Translations under genes and position numbers: made by a program
Source of the DNA: an uncultured Prevotellaceae bacterium
Lineage (GTDB): Bacteria; Bacteroidota; Bacteroidia; Bacteroidales; Bacteroidaceae
DNA: 50,170 nt
Assembly (NCBI GenBank): GCA_902774815.1
Contig: CACYJV010000026.1
Span: 1 to 50,170 of the forward strand
Reading direction: 5' to 3'
Part shown: in pieces, positions 49,807 to 50,170 of the stretch
Numbering within the stretch: the first letter of the stretch is position 1
How the letters are laid out: every line of letters starts with the position of its first letter
Notes under the pieces: model-generated
What the model was told of the DNA's origin: nothing
The model's input: the letters and a program-made list of their open reading frames with translations, nothing else
Database searches by the model: none

Positions 49807-50170
49807 CAAAGCAAAAACGATATGTGCCCGAAATGGGAACACTTTTGTATTCATTTTAACGAGTTTTAGTACTTTGAGACAAATGGTAAGACTTACCCAA
49901 CTGCAAGGAAAGGCTATGGGTGGGCGAGCATAGCGAGGAAATCGCAGCGCCATTTTATCCTACTTGGTTTCCCTTAAAAAATTAGGCTCGGCCGCTGCTT
50001 ATTTGGAATTAGCGGTAACGCTAATTCCTATAGCGGCTTTGCCGCTTTATTCACTAACACTACTTGTAGGGTTAACGTGAGTTCGACGTAAGAAAAGTGT
50101 TAAAAAAGTTGTGGGAATGGAATATTTTTAGTAACTTTATAGGTGATAATCAAAGAGTTACGAACAAATA
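49807..50170. other. Right-edge non-coding region with two tandem hairpins
   Basis: No gene is supported. GGAATTAGCG/CGCTAATTCC (50005-50028) closes a GTAA tetraloop, and three bases later AGCGGC/GCCGCT (50032-50046) closes a TTT loop. TAGTAACTTTATAGG near 50130 resembles a -7 region and may serve a plus-strand gene beyond the edge. Confidence 0.6.

Overview
The window is chromosomal DNA of a Bacteroidetes bacterium, most likely Prevotella/Segatella or a close relative. The grounds are a SusC/SusD polysaccharide utilisation locus, a fused NuoCD inside a complex I operon without nuoEFG, lipoproteins and a DUF4375 protein of Bacteroidetes type, and promoters of the Bacteroidetes form (TTTG, 19-20 bp, TAnnTTTG), several of which can be read directly.

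Layout. 1-482: left edge with 12-bp tandem repeats and a reverse-strand tRNA-Ser/tRNA-Glu unit. 571-3822 (minus): TetR regulator, HAD phosphatase, beta-helix lipoprotein and cytidine deaminase, apparently one operon. 4034-5210 (minus): rpsF-rpsR-rplI, divergent from a small membrane protein. 5803-6687 (minus): CDF cation exporter. 6915-19170 (minus): pectin-type utilisation locus with SusC, SusD, a surface lipoprotein, an exported OB-repeat protein and a GH28-GH105 fusion enzyme. 19310-19595: a compact promoter/micro-ORF/terminator unit and tRNA-Lys. 19796-24324 (plus): DUF4375, smpB, metH, HAD. 24495-27568 (minus): kdsA, kdsD and a cardiolipin synthase-like enzyme (Kdo supply and phospholipid work). 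27794-32100: OmpX-like barrel, MscS channel, BadF-type sugar kinase. 32427-42634 (plus): nuoA-B-CD-H-I-J-K-L-M-N. 42666-46500: an AT-richer accessory stretch with a large palindromic element, a repeat array, an SGNH hydrolase and two exported proteins carrying duplicated flanking sequences. 46632-49770 (minus): MFS transporter, small hypothetical, YjbQ and an exported flavin-reductase-like protein.

Most unusual signal. Three separate intergenic regions (5605-5803, 28457-28721, 43025-43311) hold arrays of a degenerate repeat with a strict 22-bp period (occasional 23) and the core AACTCAATGC. They are non-coding, are not CRISPR, and two of the three fill the space between convergent genes. Array 2 ends in an 18-bp perfect inverted repeat that keeps the 22-bp phase. 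I know of no described family that matches. Array 3 lies next to a 255-bp element with perfect 57-bp inverted arms that themselves contain hairpins. Two neighbouring genes at 44303-46407 end in copies of one hairpin whose stem differs only by pairing-preserving changes.

Limits: all calls come from reading the sequence; no database search or folding calculation was run. Domain names rest on recognisable motifs, and some start codons are uncertain as stated.
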